This document shows, one piece after another, positions 1 to 9,169 of a stretch of 34,376 bases of DNA. The translations under genes and the position numbers were made by a program. Source of the stretch: Clostridia bacterium (GTDB taxonomy: Bacteria; Bacillota; Clostridia; Christensenellales; Borkfalkiaceae); assembly GCA_029061465.1 (NCBI GenBank), contig JAIDRY010000120.1, forward strand, positions 1-34,376, written 5' to 3'. The notes under the pieces are model-generated. The model saw nothing but the letters and a program-made list of their open reading frames with translations. It made no database searches and was not told the DNA's origin. Each line of letters starts with the position of its first letter. The first letter of the stretch is position 1.

Positions 1-1450
1 TCTCAAAGTCGTACACGGGGTTTAAATGCACGTAGTTGATGCCCAAATCTTTAAGATAGCTGATGCCCGTCTTTAACGTGTCGTCGCCCTTTACGTGGGT
101 GTTTTCCTCGGTGAACGCTAAATACTTGCCCTTGTAAGTGATGCCGCTATCTGCGGAAACAGAGAAGTCACGGACGTGAATTTCCCAAATAACCGCTTTA
201 TTGGAATTTGTGCTGCGCAGATTTTGCGCTACGTTAAGGTCGTCCGTCCAGCCGTCCGGAGCGGTTGCTTCCATATCGCAAACCATTGCCCTGTTACCGT
301 TGACGCCAGCTGCCTTAGCGTACACGTCTACAACTTCGTTGCACGCGCCCTCAACGTAGTTGGCGTAAGTATAATAAATTCCGTGCAGGTCTCCTTTGAG
401 TTCCGCTTCCCAAACGCCCTTTTCAGTCAAAGCCATCGTTGCGGTCGTTCTCGCAATAGTGTCGTCAAGCTCGTCGCCGTTTCTGTAAAATTTAATTTTT
501 ACGTTGGTGGAGACGGGCGCCCACAGGCGGAAAGTAGTTTTTTCGGGCGTATAGATTGCACCAAGCTCTACGTCCGAATTCGGTACGCACTCGCGCGCGA
601 ACTTGTCAGATAGATACAATCTAGTCTTCGTACAGCTCGTTTTTACTGTGGTAACGTCACTGATAAGCACCTTGTAGTCGGCGTTCCAATCGAATGTGGA
701 CTCTAAATTTAAGCCGTTAATCGTGGCGGTTTTGCCGTCCTCAGATACTACGCTTGCATGCAAACTGTCTTTAATCAATTCGCCGTCGTCTTCGTCCGTC
801 AAATCGTCGTCCTTGTAAAGCTGAATGAGAGTATCCTTTGTGATAGCTTTACTCGTGCTTACGATAAGACTGTCGAAGGTGTCGAAATTAGCCGACTGAA
901 CCTTTTCAAACACCATCATGGCATCTTCAAGAGTTTCGTAGTTGTTTTTGTCGCCAGCAACAATCCATAGATGAAATTCGTTGTTGCTGTCAAGTTTAAT
1001 GTTAATCTTTCTGTCCGCGGGCAAATCTTTACCGTCACTGCCGTGCCAATAAGGTGTAAGCTTGCCTGTCGATGCGTTTACGTATGAGCGCACCATAATG
1101 AGACCCATTTTCTTGCCCTGTTTGGCGGCGTTGGTTTCGCTTTCATTCAAATCAATGCGGAAAATTCTGCCGTTGTTAATAACGCCTTCGTCCTCGTGAA
1201 AGAACTCCTCGTCAATTTCGGGATTCTCATAATTGCCGCTTTCAACGATTTTTCCCGCGTCTAGCCAGTAGTATGCACCCCAGCGGACGTTGGGTTGACC
1301 GTTCCAGTCGGAATAAGTGTATTGATTATCAGCCGAATAGAAATGGATAATTATTTTGCCGTTATCGTCACCCGCGGCAACGCCGAATGCGGGAAAGACC
1401 ATTATAGCAAAGGCGAGAACCAATACAAAAGATAATACTTTTTTCTTCAT
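1..1450 (-). CDS. pulA: type I pullulanase, N-terminal part (cut by window edge)
   Basis: The reading frame starts at the ATG at 1450 and stays open to base 1, giving about 483 codons; the ORF track omits it because it has no stop here. It begins with a cleavable signal peptide (MKKKVLSFVLVLAFAIMVF). Residues about 25-160 resemble the pullulanase-associated CBM41/PUD carbohydrate-binding domain (IIIHFYSADN, ADRKINIKLD, FHLWIVAGD). A CBM48-like domain follows at about 290-380 (TTFRLWAPVSTNVKIKFY). The GH13_14 catalytic domain opens with VIWEIHVRDFS, GKYLAFTEENT and LGINYVHLNPVYDFE, the classic type I pullulanase start. Family knowledge: it hydrolyses alpha-1,6 branch links in pullulan, amylopectin and glycogen. 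The catalytic residues lie beyond the window. The start is supported by AGGAG 8 nt upstream. It is the last visible gene of the starch operon, 17 bp after its neighbour. Confidence 0.93.
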   Translation of the reverse strand, partial: MKKKVLSFVLVLAFAIMVFPAFGVAAGDDNGKIIIHFYSADNQYTYSDWNGQPNVRWGAYYWLDAGKIVESGNYENPEIDEEFFHEDEGVINNGRIFRIDLNESETNAAKQGKKMGLIMVRSYVNASTGKLTPYWHGSDGKDLPADRKINIKLDSNNEFHLWIVAGDKNNYETLEDAMMVFEKVQSANFDTFDSLIVSTSKAITKDTLIQLYKDDDLTDEDDGELIKDSLHASVVSEDGKTATINGLNLESTFDWNADYKVLISDVTTVKTSCTKTRLYLSDKFARECVPNSDVELGAIYTPEKTTFRLWAPVSTNVKIKFYRNGDELDDTIARTTATMALTEKGVWEAELKGDLHGIYYTYANYVEGACNEVVDVYAKAAGVNGNRAMVCDMEATAPDGWTDDLNVAQNLRSTNSNKAVIWEIHVRDFSVSADSGITYKGKYLAFTEENTHVKGDDTLKTGISYLKDLGINYVHLNPVYDFE

Positions 1451-1467
1451 ATTTACTCCTGTGCTAC

Positions 1468-3843
1468 TTACTGCGGTCTTGCGTCCGTTACGCCGTTAAA
1501 GTTGTAATATGCTTTACCGTCGGTTACTTCAAGAGTTAAATTACCAGTTTGATTACCTTCGCCACCAGTACCCTTATTGAATATAACCTTATCGTAACCG
1601 GGTTCAATTTCCAACATGAACCAACCGTTACCCACAGCCGTCATTTTTACACCGGGCCAGTCTTCAGGTCTTTCCTCAGTCTTATTGTTCCAGCAATACA
1701 GATAAACGTTAGCCCATCCTTCACTGTTATAGTAGTACACCGTCGTAGCAGTCGTAGGCACTACTGTAGGAACTATTGTCCAAATGAGAAGCCTGCCGTC
1801 CGTCATAATCTTTGCATAGAAAGTATATTCTCCTTCAAGAGTTACGGAACCGCCGAATTCGTCTTTATTTTGGAATTCGAATTCCTTGTCGCCGTTCTTG
1901 ATTACAACAGTAGCGCCCTCTGCCAAAGTAACGGTTACCATATATTGCACCGTGACGCCCGGTTCATCGGTAGGATGTTCCTTCCACGCAGTCGAATCTG
2001 CTGTGCCGTTGATAATTAAAACGACCTTACTGTCACCGACAACCGGCGTTTCGAAACCTTCGGGAACGGTTACCCAAACGGACGTACCGCCGTCTTCCCA
2101 CAACTTTGCATAGAATGTGTATGAACCTTCAACGGTTGCCTTTCCGTTAAAAGGGCAACCTTTTTCGTAGTTTGAATACTCTACGTCGCCGTCCTTAATA
2201 ACGACAGTGTCGTCTTTATTCAAAGTAATAACTAAACGTGCCTGCTTCGCAACACCAGCGTCGGCTGCTGCCGTTTCAAAATGAACTGCTTTATCGGTTT
2301 CACCGTTGATAATCAAAACGACGCTGCTGTCGCCTTCGGGCGGTACGAAATCTGCGGGAACGGTTACCCAAACGGAATTACCGCCGTCTTTCCACAACTT
2401 TGCATAGAAAGTATATTCGCCGTCAACGGTTGCCTTACCTCTGAATTTGCAATCCGGTTCATAATACTTATACTCTAAGTCACCGTCCTTAATAACGACT
2501 GTGTCGTCTTTGTTTAAAGTAACGGTTATGGTAACTTCCTGCTCAATGTTTTCGTCGTCATTTTCATTTACCACAAACTTTTGCGCGGTTGCCGTATTGC
2601 CGTTGATAATCAAAACGACGGTAGATTCTACAGCGGGTGCTTCGGGTGCTTCTACGTCAATCTGAGTTTTTGTTACATAGAACGTATGCGCGCCTTCAAC
2701 AGTTGCCGTACCGGTGAAACTGCAACCTGCCTTGTAGGTGGATAATGTTTCGCCGTTGAATTTAATAGTTACCGTATCACCTACATTTAAAGTGAGCGTA
2801 ATAGTATATTCGCCGTCCACGTCCTCACTTGCCTTAAGCTGTTGAGGAGTGCCGCTTCCTACTGTAATAGTAACTACGTCATCGGTAACCACAGGCGTAT
2901 CGGTGGGCATAGTTGCCGTCCACGCGCCATCCTTGCAGTAAGGTTTGGTCTTGTCGAAGGTTAAGCTTTGGTTTGCGTTTTCACCGTCGGTGAAGATTAC
3001 GCTCGTTGCCGTTTCGTCAATATCAGCTTTGAACCAGTTATTCTTGCCCGGGACGGAAGTCATCGCAATTCCCTTGCCATTGAAAAGTTCGGCTTCGCCT
3101 TTGTAGGGTTTAACCGTTACGCTTGCGCTTTCACTGTAGTAATAGATTGAAGTAGTTTTTACAGATTGGTCTACCGACCACTTTGCATATAGAGTCATGT
3201 TTCCCGTAACGTCAAAAATGCCCTGCCCTGCCGCGTTGAAGCTAACGGAAATGAGACATTCCTTGTCACGGCACCAGCCTTCAAACTTCCAACCGTTTCT
3301 CTGAGGATTTTCGGGTTTGACGACCTTTTCACCGCTCATAACGGGAACCACCTCCGCTTTCGGAGCGCCGTCATAATTGAGATTGAACGTCACTTTCCAC
3401 TCTTTCAAGACGGGAGCCACATAGTCAAACTCGTAACTTACTTTCTCGGAGCTGGTTATAACATTGCCATCCTCGTCTACCGTAACAGCCCTTACATAAA
3501 GCACGTTGAGTTCCTTATCGATAAGGTTGCCCGTTATCCTGGAGTCGCTCATTGATAATGAAGTTTCAGTAATATAAAACTCGTCCGCTTCATTTACGCT
3601 GACCATATATCCGTCCGCGCCGTCCACAGCTTCCCAGGTGAACGTTTCTTCGCTGTTGCTGTAACTTAATCCCTTCGGAGTTCCAAATCCTGCCGCGTCG
3701 CACCTTATCAAAGTCGCGCAAAGAGTTACGACGACTATGAGTATGACTGCGCCTATGCAACCTGCAATGATTCCGATACGCTGGTTTTTGTTGAGTCCGG
3801 TAATTTTATTTTTGATATTACCGAAAAATTCTTTTGTTTTCAT
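1468..3843 (-). CDS. membrane-anchored starch-binding protein, two CBM26-like modules and four beta repeats
   Basis: 791 residues with no recognisable catalytic domain. A hydrophobic segment at about 23-46 (IIAGCIGAVILIVVVTL) follows a basic start, so it is probably an uncleaved N-terminal anchor; the nearby Cys lacks a good lipobox. Order: fibronectin-like stretch (about 55-145), InlB/Listeria-Bacteroides repeat (about 150-222, ending YAKW), CBM26-like module (about 228-310, TTSIYYYSES), four repeats of 75-100 residues starting near 320, 406, 504 and 604 with core GDTV.I...F.GKATV.G.YTFYA...VWVTVP, and a C-terminal CBM26-like module (about 697-791, TTVYYYNSEG, WPGVKMTAVG). CBM26 modules bind raw starch and malto-oligosaccharides. 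The repeats match those of the giant lipoprotein in the same operon. RBS AGGGGGA; 1 bp after the upstream stop. Likely role: holding starch for the amylase and pullulanase. Confidence 0.88.
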   Translation of the reverse strand: MKTKEFFGNIKNKITGLNKNQRIGIIAGCIGAVILIVVVTLCATLIRCDAAGFGTPKGLSYSNSEETFTWEAVDGADGYMVSVNEADEFYITETSLSMSDSRITGNLIDKELNVLYVRAVTVDEDGNVITSSEKVSYEFDYVAPVLKEWKVTFNLNYDGAPKAEVVPVMSGEKVVKPENPQRNGWKFEGWCRDKECLISVSFNAAGQGIFDVTGNMTLYAKWSVDQSVKTTSIYYYSESASVTVKPYKGEAELFNGKGIAMTSVPGKNNWFKADIDETATSVIFTDGENANQSLTFDKTKPYCKDGAWTATMPTDTPVVTDDVVTITVGSGTPQQLKASEDVDGEYTITLTLNVGDTVTIKFNGETLSTYKAGCSFTGTATVEGAHTFYVTKTQIDVEAPEAPAVESTVVLIINGNTATAQKFVVNENDDENIEQEVTITVTLNKDDTVVIKDGDLEYKYYEPDCKFRGKATVDGEYTFYAKLWKDGGNSVWVTVPADFVPPEGDSSVVLIINGETDKAVHFETAAADAGVAKQARLVITLNKDDTVVIKDGDVEYSNYEKGCPFNGKATVEGSYTFYAKLWEDGGTSVWVTVPEGFETPVVGDSKVVLIINGTADSTAWKEHPTDEPGVTVQYMVTVTLAEGATVVIKNGDKEFEFQNKDEFGGSVTLEGEYTFYAKIMTDGRLLIWTIVPTVVPTTATTVYYYNSEGWANVYLYCWNNKTEERPEDWPGVKMTAVGNGWFMLEIEPGYDKVIFNKGTGGEGNQTGNLTLEVTDGKAYYNFNGVTDARPQ

Positions 3844-3844
3844 T

Positions 3845-6325
3845 TTAATTTTCCCCCTGCCATTTTAATACGGGCCCGTTAGCACCGTTTTGCCATACGT
3901 CTGCGTAAGCGTTTAACGTAGACGCAAATGTTGTTAGCGCGGAAGCAGAAATCTGACACGCGCTGCTTTGTACCTCGGTTCCACCGATATAAATTATATT
4001 ATTTTGTTCTCCCTTGGCAGCGCCCGCCGCAAGTGGTTTGCCCGCTACGGTTGCCGTAAGGTAGTAACAATCGTTAATCATATTGCTGTATCCCGCAATA
4101 CCGCCCGCAGAAAGAGTCATACTCTCGATAAGATTCTTGGAATCCGATTTGTCCGCTGTGGTCCAACCGCTGTTAATTTTGAATAACAGGTTGCCGGGAG
4201 TCATTCTGCCGATGATGTCTTTGGTTTTGCCCCAGCTCTCATCATTTAAATTTGCGGGGTTACATCTGTTGAAGATAACTCCCGTCAGTTGTTCGGCTTT
4301 TATACTCATATCTGCGTAGTAGTATGTCATACCGTTTATTTCGGTCGCCGTCATGCGAACACCGGGCCAAGAAGGTCCTCCAGCCGCACCCCAGTAATAC
4401 ACGTAGAACAGCGCGCCGTCCATAGTAGGGTCCCAGTTGCAATTTTCAAAACTGAGGAAAATTCGCGTTGACCTGAGCGCACGTACATCTACGTTTATCG
4501 CGCCGGAATTGTAACAGTTGACGACGCCCAAGTCGGTTCCGGCTTCGTAATAGCCGTAGTTGTCGCCGACAATACCGCCCAACGATTCTGACCCGATTAT
4601 CGCGCCCGTATTGTAGCAAGAGATTATTCCCGCATTGGCGTAACTTACTTTACCTACTTCGTTTATGCCGTCGCCGCCGTTTTTGCCGGCTATGCCGCCG
4701 CCGTAGCTGACGACGCTTATCTCACCGTAGTTGTAGCACTGTGAAATTGTGCTATCAAACAACAGCTTTTCGTCGAAAATATTGAAGTTATATCCTACGA
4801 TACCGCCGCCGTAAGTATTGGCAGTAATCTTAGCTTCGTTGCCGCACTTAGTAACTATTCCGTTGTTGCGCCCGACTATTCCACCGACCGTCGTTTCGCC
4901 CGAGATATCGGCGCGGTTGATACAGCCCTCTATCGTTCCCGAATTGAAGATTGCAATTCCGCCCGCTTCGTTTGCACCGTAGACGGTGGTAGAGCTTTCG
5001 ATATTGCAGTTGGAAACAGTGCCCTTGTTAATGGATACAAGCGCCGCCGCGCCGTCCTTTACCGCGCAAATATAACTGTCGATTACTGTTACATTATCTA
5101 TCGTGCCGCGGTTGGTATACGCTAATAACGCACACTCGCCGCCCTTTTCGTGCATTATTCCGTCGTTTGACAAATTAGTCCATGTACGGAAGTTTGCGTT
5201 GTCTATCACTAAATTTTTGATAACTCCGCTCGGCGCAATCGAATCAAACATTGAAGAATAACCATCGCAGAAATACTTTACTGCATTAGACAGCTTGTGT
5301 CCGTCGCCGTCGATAACGCCGCTTAACGAACCGAAGCTGTAAAAGTTGTTATATACTTCTTCGTCGTCAGGAACGTAAGACGGAAGCGCGACGTCGTTAT
5401 TAAACTTGTAATACTTAGCCTCGTTTATGCCTTCATAATAATCCACGAACCTTAATTCTTCGGGAGAGGATATCATGAAAGGGTCTTGCTCCGTACCTGC
5501 GCCTTCGGCGTAGTACTTTATGCCGGCACGTTCGCTGTCTTCGAAATATCCGCGGGAATCTCCAGCCCAAACAGCTTTAACAAGGTATTGATTGGTTAAA
5601 TCGCAACGGTTTTTCGTTATCGCGGTTATTTTGTCGTTGACATCTAACAGATAGTATGTATTCGCTCCGTACACGGCTTCAAACGTCAATTCGTAGCCGT
5701 TCATATGAACGTTTTGCGGAACCGTCAGACTGCACGTTTTCAAAGCGGCGTTGTAGATAACTTCCGCTACCCCGCTGTCCGCTATCGACAAGCCGTCGCC
5801 TATGAACTGTACGCCGACAACACTGTCTGTTTTAAGCGTTTTAAGGTCGAACTGCAGAGTTTCTGCGGAAAGCTCCGTCTTGTCGCCGTTGAACGTAACG
5901 ACGGTTTTAGAAGCGTTAGCAACTGCCGTCCACGACAGCACGCCGTCTTTTGCCGTCAGCTTAGGCGTCGCAAGCACCAGCGTTTTGGGCGTGTAGGTCA
6001 AAAGCTCGCTCCATTCGGAACTCGCACCGCCGTTTACCGCGCGGACGCGCACCGTAAACTGTTTATCCGAGGGTATCTCGGGTATTTCCGACAAGTAGAA
6101 CTGCGTTTCCGAAGAGGGAAAAATTACGTTGTTTACACGCAATTCATAGCTTGCCGCGCCCTCGACGGGTTGCCACGTTACGATACCCTTGCTATCGACG
6201 GCAAGCTCCGTAGGCGTCGGAAGCGTCTGTCCTACGCCGCCGTCGTTGCAGGCTGTGATACACAGCGCTGCAAGCGCGACGGTCATTATAATTAATAATA
6301 TTGATAATAATTTTTTACGCATCAC
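3845..6325 (-). CDS. lipoprotein with fibronectin-like and GLUG repeats and an inserted CBM26-like module
   Basis: 826 residues from the track's GTG start, or 825 from the ATG directly after it (6322); AAGGGG upstream fits either, so the start is uncertain by one codon. The lipoprotein signal ends in lipobox ITAC, predicting attachment to the outer face of the membrane. Two fibronectin-III-like domains follow (about 35-113 TPTELAVDSKGIVTWQPV, and 115-190). From about 277 there is a GLUG-type beta-helix with many GGIVG.N.G and GGIAGKNGG motifs. At about 632-700 a CBM26-like module (ALFYVYYWGAAGG, WPGVRMTATE, GVIFNRCNP) interrupts the helix, which then resumes (SAGGIAGYSN). No catalytic signature is visible. 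The gene lies 10 bp after the amylase and 1 bp before the 791-residue gene, so translation is probably coupled. Inferred role: surface starch-binding accessory protein. Confidence 0.88.
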   Translation of the reverse strand: MMRKKLLSILLIIMTVALAALCITACNDGGVGQTLPTPTELAVDSKGIVTWQPVEGAASYELRVNNVIFPSSETQFYLSEIPEIPSDKQFTVRVRAVNGGASSEWSELLTYTPKTLVLATPKLTAKDGVLSWTAVANASKTVVTFNGDKTELSAETLQFDLKTLKTDSVVGVQFIGDGLSIADSGVAEVIYNAALKTCSLTVPQNVHMNGYELTFEAVYGANTYYLLDVNDKITAITKNRCDLTNQYLVKAVWAGDSRGYFEDSERAGIKYYAEGAGTEQDPFMISSPEELRFVDYYEGINEAKYYKFNNDVALPSYVPDDEEVYNNFYSFGSLSGVIDGDGHKLSNAVKYFCDGYSSMFDSIAPSGVIKNLVIDNANFRTWTNLSNDGIMHEKGGECALLAYTNRGTIDNVTVIDSYICAVKDGAAALVSINKGTVSNCNIESSTTVYGANEAGGIAIFNSGTIEGCINRADISGETTVGGIVGRNNGIVTKCGNEAKITANTYGGGIVGYNFNIFDEKLLFDSTISQCYNYGEISVVSYGGGIAGKNGGDGINEVGKVSYANAGIISCYNTGAIIGSESLGGIVGDNYGYYEAGTDLGVVNCYNSGAINVDVRALRSTRIFLSFENCNWDPTMDGALFYVYYWGAAGGPSWPGVRMTATEINGMTYYYADMSIKAEQLTGVIFNRCNPANLNDESWGKTKDIIGRMTPGNLLFKINSGWTTADKSDSKNLIESMTLSAGGIAGYSNMINDCYYLTATVAGKPLAAGAAKGEQNNIIYIGGTEVQSSACQISASALTTFASTLNAYADVWQNGANGPVLKWQGEN

Positions 6326-6335
6326 TACTTACCCC

Positions 6336-9023
6336 TTAAATCTCAACAACCATGCTGCCGCCGACAGGTAAATAGCTCAGGCTTGCGCCGTTGGAAGCGT
6401 GGATGAGCTTAGCTCTGCTTCCAAATACTCGACCGGGATTTCCGTACTCGGACCTGCCGAAGTTGCAGATAACCCAGTACGTTTTACCCTCGTACGAACG
6501 CTTAAACGACATTATATCGCCGTTGTTGTCGAACGAACAGTAAGTATAGTCACCGTAACGAATAACAGGGTCTTCGGACTTCAATTTCGTCCAGCCCATT
6601 ACTTCTTTGAGGAACGAACCGTTAGTAGCTTTCTGCTCGGCTACACCGGGAAGAGTCTTGTTGTAGCTATCCCATTCAACGTAGTAGGTCTTGTCACCGG
6701 GGATAGAATAGCTCGTCGTGTACTTGCCCGCCGACTTGCTCCACTTGAAGGGCTGACGGTACTGTCTGTCGACATGGGGTGAAGTCTTGCTCTCGCCCGT
6801 GCCGTAGTTACTGCTCATACCAAGCTCGTCGCCGTAGTAAATCCAGCTAATGCCGGGCAACGTCATCATTGCCGCTATGGTAGTCAAAGCGCGTTGCTTT
6901 GCCTCGTTTGCAGTCGCCGCCGTAACCACATCAGCCGCCGTCAAGCCACCGGCAACGTTATTCAACAGTCTGTGTACGTCGTGGTTACTTGTGAACAGCG
7001 AATTGGTGACTTGGTTACCGTACTTCGCGTTAGTTTTCATAACGTCGTTGAGGTTCCAATAGTTTGTCAAAAGCTTGTTAGTATTGGTACCAGTTATCTC
7101 TGCAATTTTTTCTTGGTCACCACCCGGTTCGCCCGCTCTCTTCTGTCCGGCGAAACCTTGTGCCCAGCCCATATGTCCCGCAATCTGAGCAAGGTTGTAA
7201 TAACTATAGAAGTCCAACATTCCGTCGAACGCCTTGTAGTAAGGTGCAACGTTGTATGCGTGACCGTCGAAGTTTTCACCTACGACGTAAGCGTTGGGAT
7301 TAATTTTCTTGATGCCGTCGATGAGCCAGCAGAAGAAATCCATATTTTTGGTTACGTTGGTGCTGTAATCGGTCTTGGTAGCTTCGTCGTAGTCCGAAAT
7401 GATAATATCACTCGGTGACGGCGTTACCTCGTCTTGCATATAGATATGTTTAACCGCGTCCATACGGAATCCGTCAACGCCCATATCCAACCAGAACTTG
7501 GTTACGTCTAAGACTGCGTTACGCGTGCCCGTATAGTCGTAGTTAAGCTCCGGCATTGACGTGCCGAATTTAGCGTAGTAGGAATAAGCGTATTCACTGT
7601 AAGCATACCAGGTTGAGGTAAGCTTTTCTGTCTCGTGGTTGCGCCAGTGGTAGAAGTTGCGGTAATCAACGACTTTGCCGTCCTCGCCTGTCTCTTTTAC
7701 CATTTTAGCCGATTTCTGGAACCAGACGTTATTCATGGAAGTGTGGTTTAAAACCAAATCCATTATTACCTTCATACCCCTCTTGTGGCACTCGTCAAGT
7801 AATTCCTGATATTGTTCCATAGTGCCGAATTTGGGGTCTACTGAGCAGTAGTCAATTATGTCATAGCCGTGGTAGGAGTCGGATTCCTGAATTGGCGTAA
7901 GCCAAAGTACGTCTACGTTCAAATCCTTGTCTAAATAGTCGAGGTTGTCGAGAATACCCTGAATATCGCCCAAACCGTCGCCGTCGCTGTCTGCAAAGGA
8001 CGAAACCATTATCTGATATCCTACGCCGCTGACCGTATCGAAAAGATTTTTAGGGTCTGCGGTTGCTTGAAGGCTGTTCCAATCCTTGGTAACGACGTCT
8101 GATTTGGAAACGTGCGAGCCGTCATCGTTTTCGTAAGGGTTGCTTATTTCACCCTTGTTGGCAATATAGAATACGAATTGCTTCACGTTGTCCTGCGTAG
8201 CGAATACGTGAATCGAACCGTTCACACGCACGTTGCCGTCGATTTCGAAATACTGGTTTCCGCAGTCCGACTTCCAGTGACTACCGCTGTTCTTGCTGTC
8301 GTCGTATACTATGAGGAAGCCTATCTTGGGGTCGTTATACTTGGTTTTGTCCTTTATGTATTCCGGCTTATAGTTATCGTCGCACGCATCGTCGATAAAA
8401 TATTGCTGGGTTTCGGTTCCGCTGTTGCCCGCGCCCGTGTATTTTTTGGTTAAGTCGATATCGCAGACCGCACCGCCGATTTCGTCCACTATGACTTTAC
8501 CGGAGGAATCCTTTTCCCAGTTGAACGTTTTGCCGGTCTTTTGGCTGGGCCAGACCCAAAGGCTCATGTTCTCGTACGATTTGGGGGTGTTGTCGAATCG
8601 CATATAGTGGATATACAAGTGACCATTTTCGCTTTTTGCGTTCAGTTCGTCCTCGTACGCCTGCAGCTCGCTGTCCGCTACGTTCGATTTCCAGTTTGCA
8701 TACAGCACAACGTCGTGGTCGGGCATCGTATCCCAAACAAATTTGTCTTGCCAAACGCCGTAGTCGGTATACCAACCCAAAAATTCATAATTCGGATATG
8801 TCAGTCCTTCCGGCTCAGTAATTTTGCTCCCCGCTTTGATATCAAGCATGGGGTTTCCCGCCTTACCTTTGTCCGTATAGAAATAAATTCCGTACGAGGC
8901 CGTAACCTCGCCTCCTCCTACCGTAGGTTTTTCACCTTCGGGCGGCTTTTGTTCGTTGCCGCACGCCGACATGGTGAAAAGCATACAAACTGCCATTACA
9001 AAAAATAAAATCTTTTTACCCAT
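6336..9023 (-). CDS. lipoprotein GH13 alpha-amylase family enzyme
   Basis: 895 residues with a lipoprotein signal (lipobox MSAC), so it probably acts at the outer membrane face. An InlB-type repeat (about 43-112, FLGWYTD, LYANW) is followed by a PUD/CBM41-like domain (about 130-290, LYIHYMRFDN, SLWVWPS) similar in kind to that of the pullulanase. The GH13 barrel starts near 331 (VGYQIMVSSFADSDGDG). The four GH13 signatures are intact: region I DLVLNHTS, region II GVDGFRMDAVKH (nucleophile Asp), region III VVGENFDG (acid/base Glu) and region IV FTSNHDVHR (second Asp). A beta C-domain ends the protein. Reaction by family: endo-hydrolysis of alpha-1,4-glucans; the exact subfamily and product cannot be told from sequence alone. 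RBS AGGAAAG. It follows the giant gene after 146 bp and precedes the GLUG lipoprotein by 10 bp. Confidence 0.95.
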   Translation of the reverse strand: MGKKILFFVMAVCMLFTMSACGNEQKPPEGEKPTVGGGEVTASYGIYFYTDKGKAGNPMLDIKAGSKITEPEGLTYPNYEFLGWYTDYGVWQDKFVWDTMPDHDVVLYANWKSNVADSELQAYEDELNAKSENGHLYIHYMRFDNTPKSYENMSLWVWPSQKTGKTFNWEKDSSGKVIVDEIGGAVCDIDLTKKYTGAGNSGTETQQYFIDDACDDNYKPEYIKDKTKYNDPKIGFLIVYDDSKNSGSHWKSDCGNQYFEIDGNVRVNGSIHVFATQDNVKQFVFYIANKGEISNPYENDDGSHVSKSDVVTKDWNSLQATADPKNLFDTVSGVGYQIMVSSFADSDGDGLGDIQGILDNLDYLDKDLNVDVLWLTPIQESDSYHGYDIIDYCSVDPKFGTMEQYQELLDECHKRGMKVIMDLVLNHTSMNNVWFQKSAKMVKETGEDGKVVDYRNFYHWRNHETEKLTSTWYAYSEYAYSYYAKFGTSMPELNYDYTGTRNAVLDVTKFWLDMGVDGFRMDAVKHIYMQDEVTPSPSDIIISDYDEATKTDYSTNVTKNMDFFCWLIDGIKKINPNAYVVGENFDGHAYNVAPYYKAFDGMLDFYSYYNLAQIAGHMGWAQGFAGQKRAGEPGGDQEKIAEITGTNTNKLLTNYWNLNDVMKTNAKYGNQVTNSLFTSNHDVHRLLNNVAGGLTAADVVTAATANEAKQRALTTIAAMMTLPGISWIYYGDELGMSSNYGTGESKTSPHVDRQYRQPFKWSKSAGKYTTSYSIPGDKTYYVEWDSYNKTLPGVAEQKATNGSFLKEVMGWTKLKSEDPVIRYGDYTYCSFDNNGDIMSFKRSYEGKTYWVICNFGRSEYGNPGRVFGSRAKLIHASNGASLSYLPVGGSMVVEI

Positions 9024-9169
9024 ATTCTTTCCTGTCTTTTTCCGTTTATATTATTCGCCCCGCAGATAGCCCTGCGTTGCGGATTTTTTGCCGCTTGTCA
9101 TAAACCCGCCGTAAGAGTAGTCGGAAAAAGCCCGACTACTCTTACCGTATTGAGGTTTATTTAGTTGTT
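9024..9169 (-). other. hairpin-rich spacer between giant gene and amylase gene
   Basis: This gap holds a perfect 14-bp stem (GTAAGAGTAGTCGG, 9111-9124, with 9132-9145) and a 7-nt loop. Outer complementary arms (ATAAACC/GGTTTAT) flank it. Smaller stems lie nearer the amylase gene (CGCAG/CTGCG and GCGG/CCGC). On the transcribed strand no U-run follows the main stem, so it does not look like a standard intrinsic terminator. I found no convincing promoter in the gap. It may protect the 3' end of the upstream message or pass only part of the transcription. Confidence 0.6.

Noticed and set aside
5705-6295. 196-residue plus-strand ORF
   Set aside because: Antisense shadow of the GLUG lipoprotein gene: Arg/Tyr/Val-rich translation, no ribosome site, no family likeness.
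6322-6338. Frameshift or gene fusion between amylase and GLUG lipoprotein
   Set aside because: Each gene has its own stop, ribosome site and lipoprotein signal; they are simply adjacent.
9024-9110. Separate promoter for the amylase gene
   Set aside because: Only AATAAT/TATAAA-like -10 boxes with no -35 at a proper distance were found.
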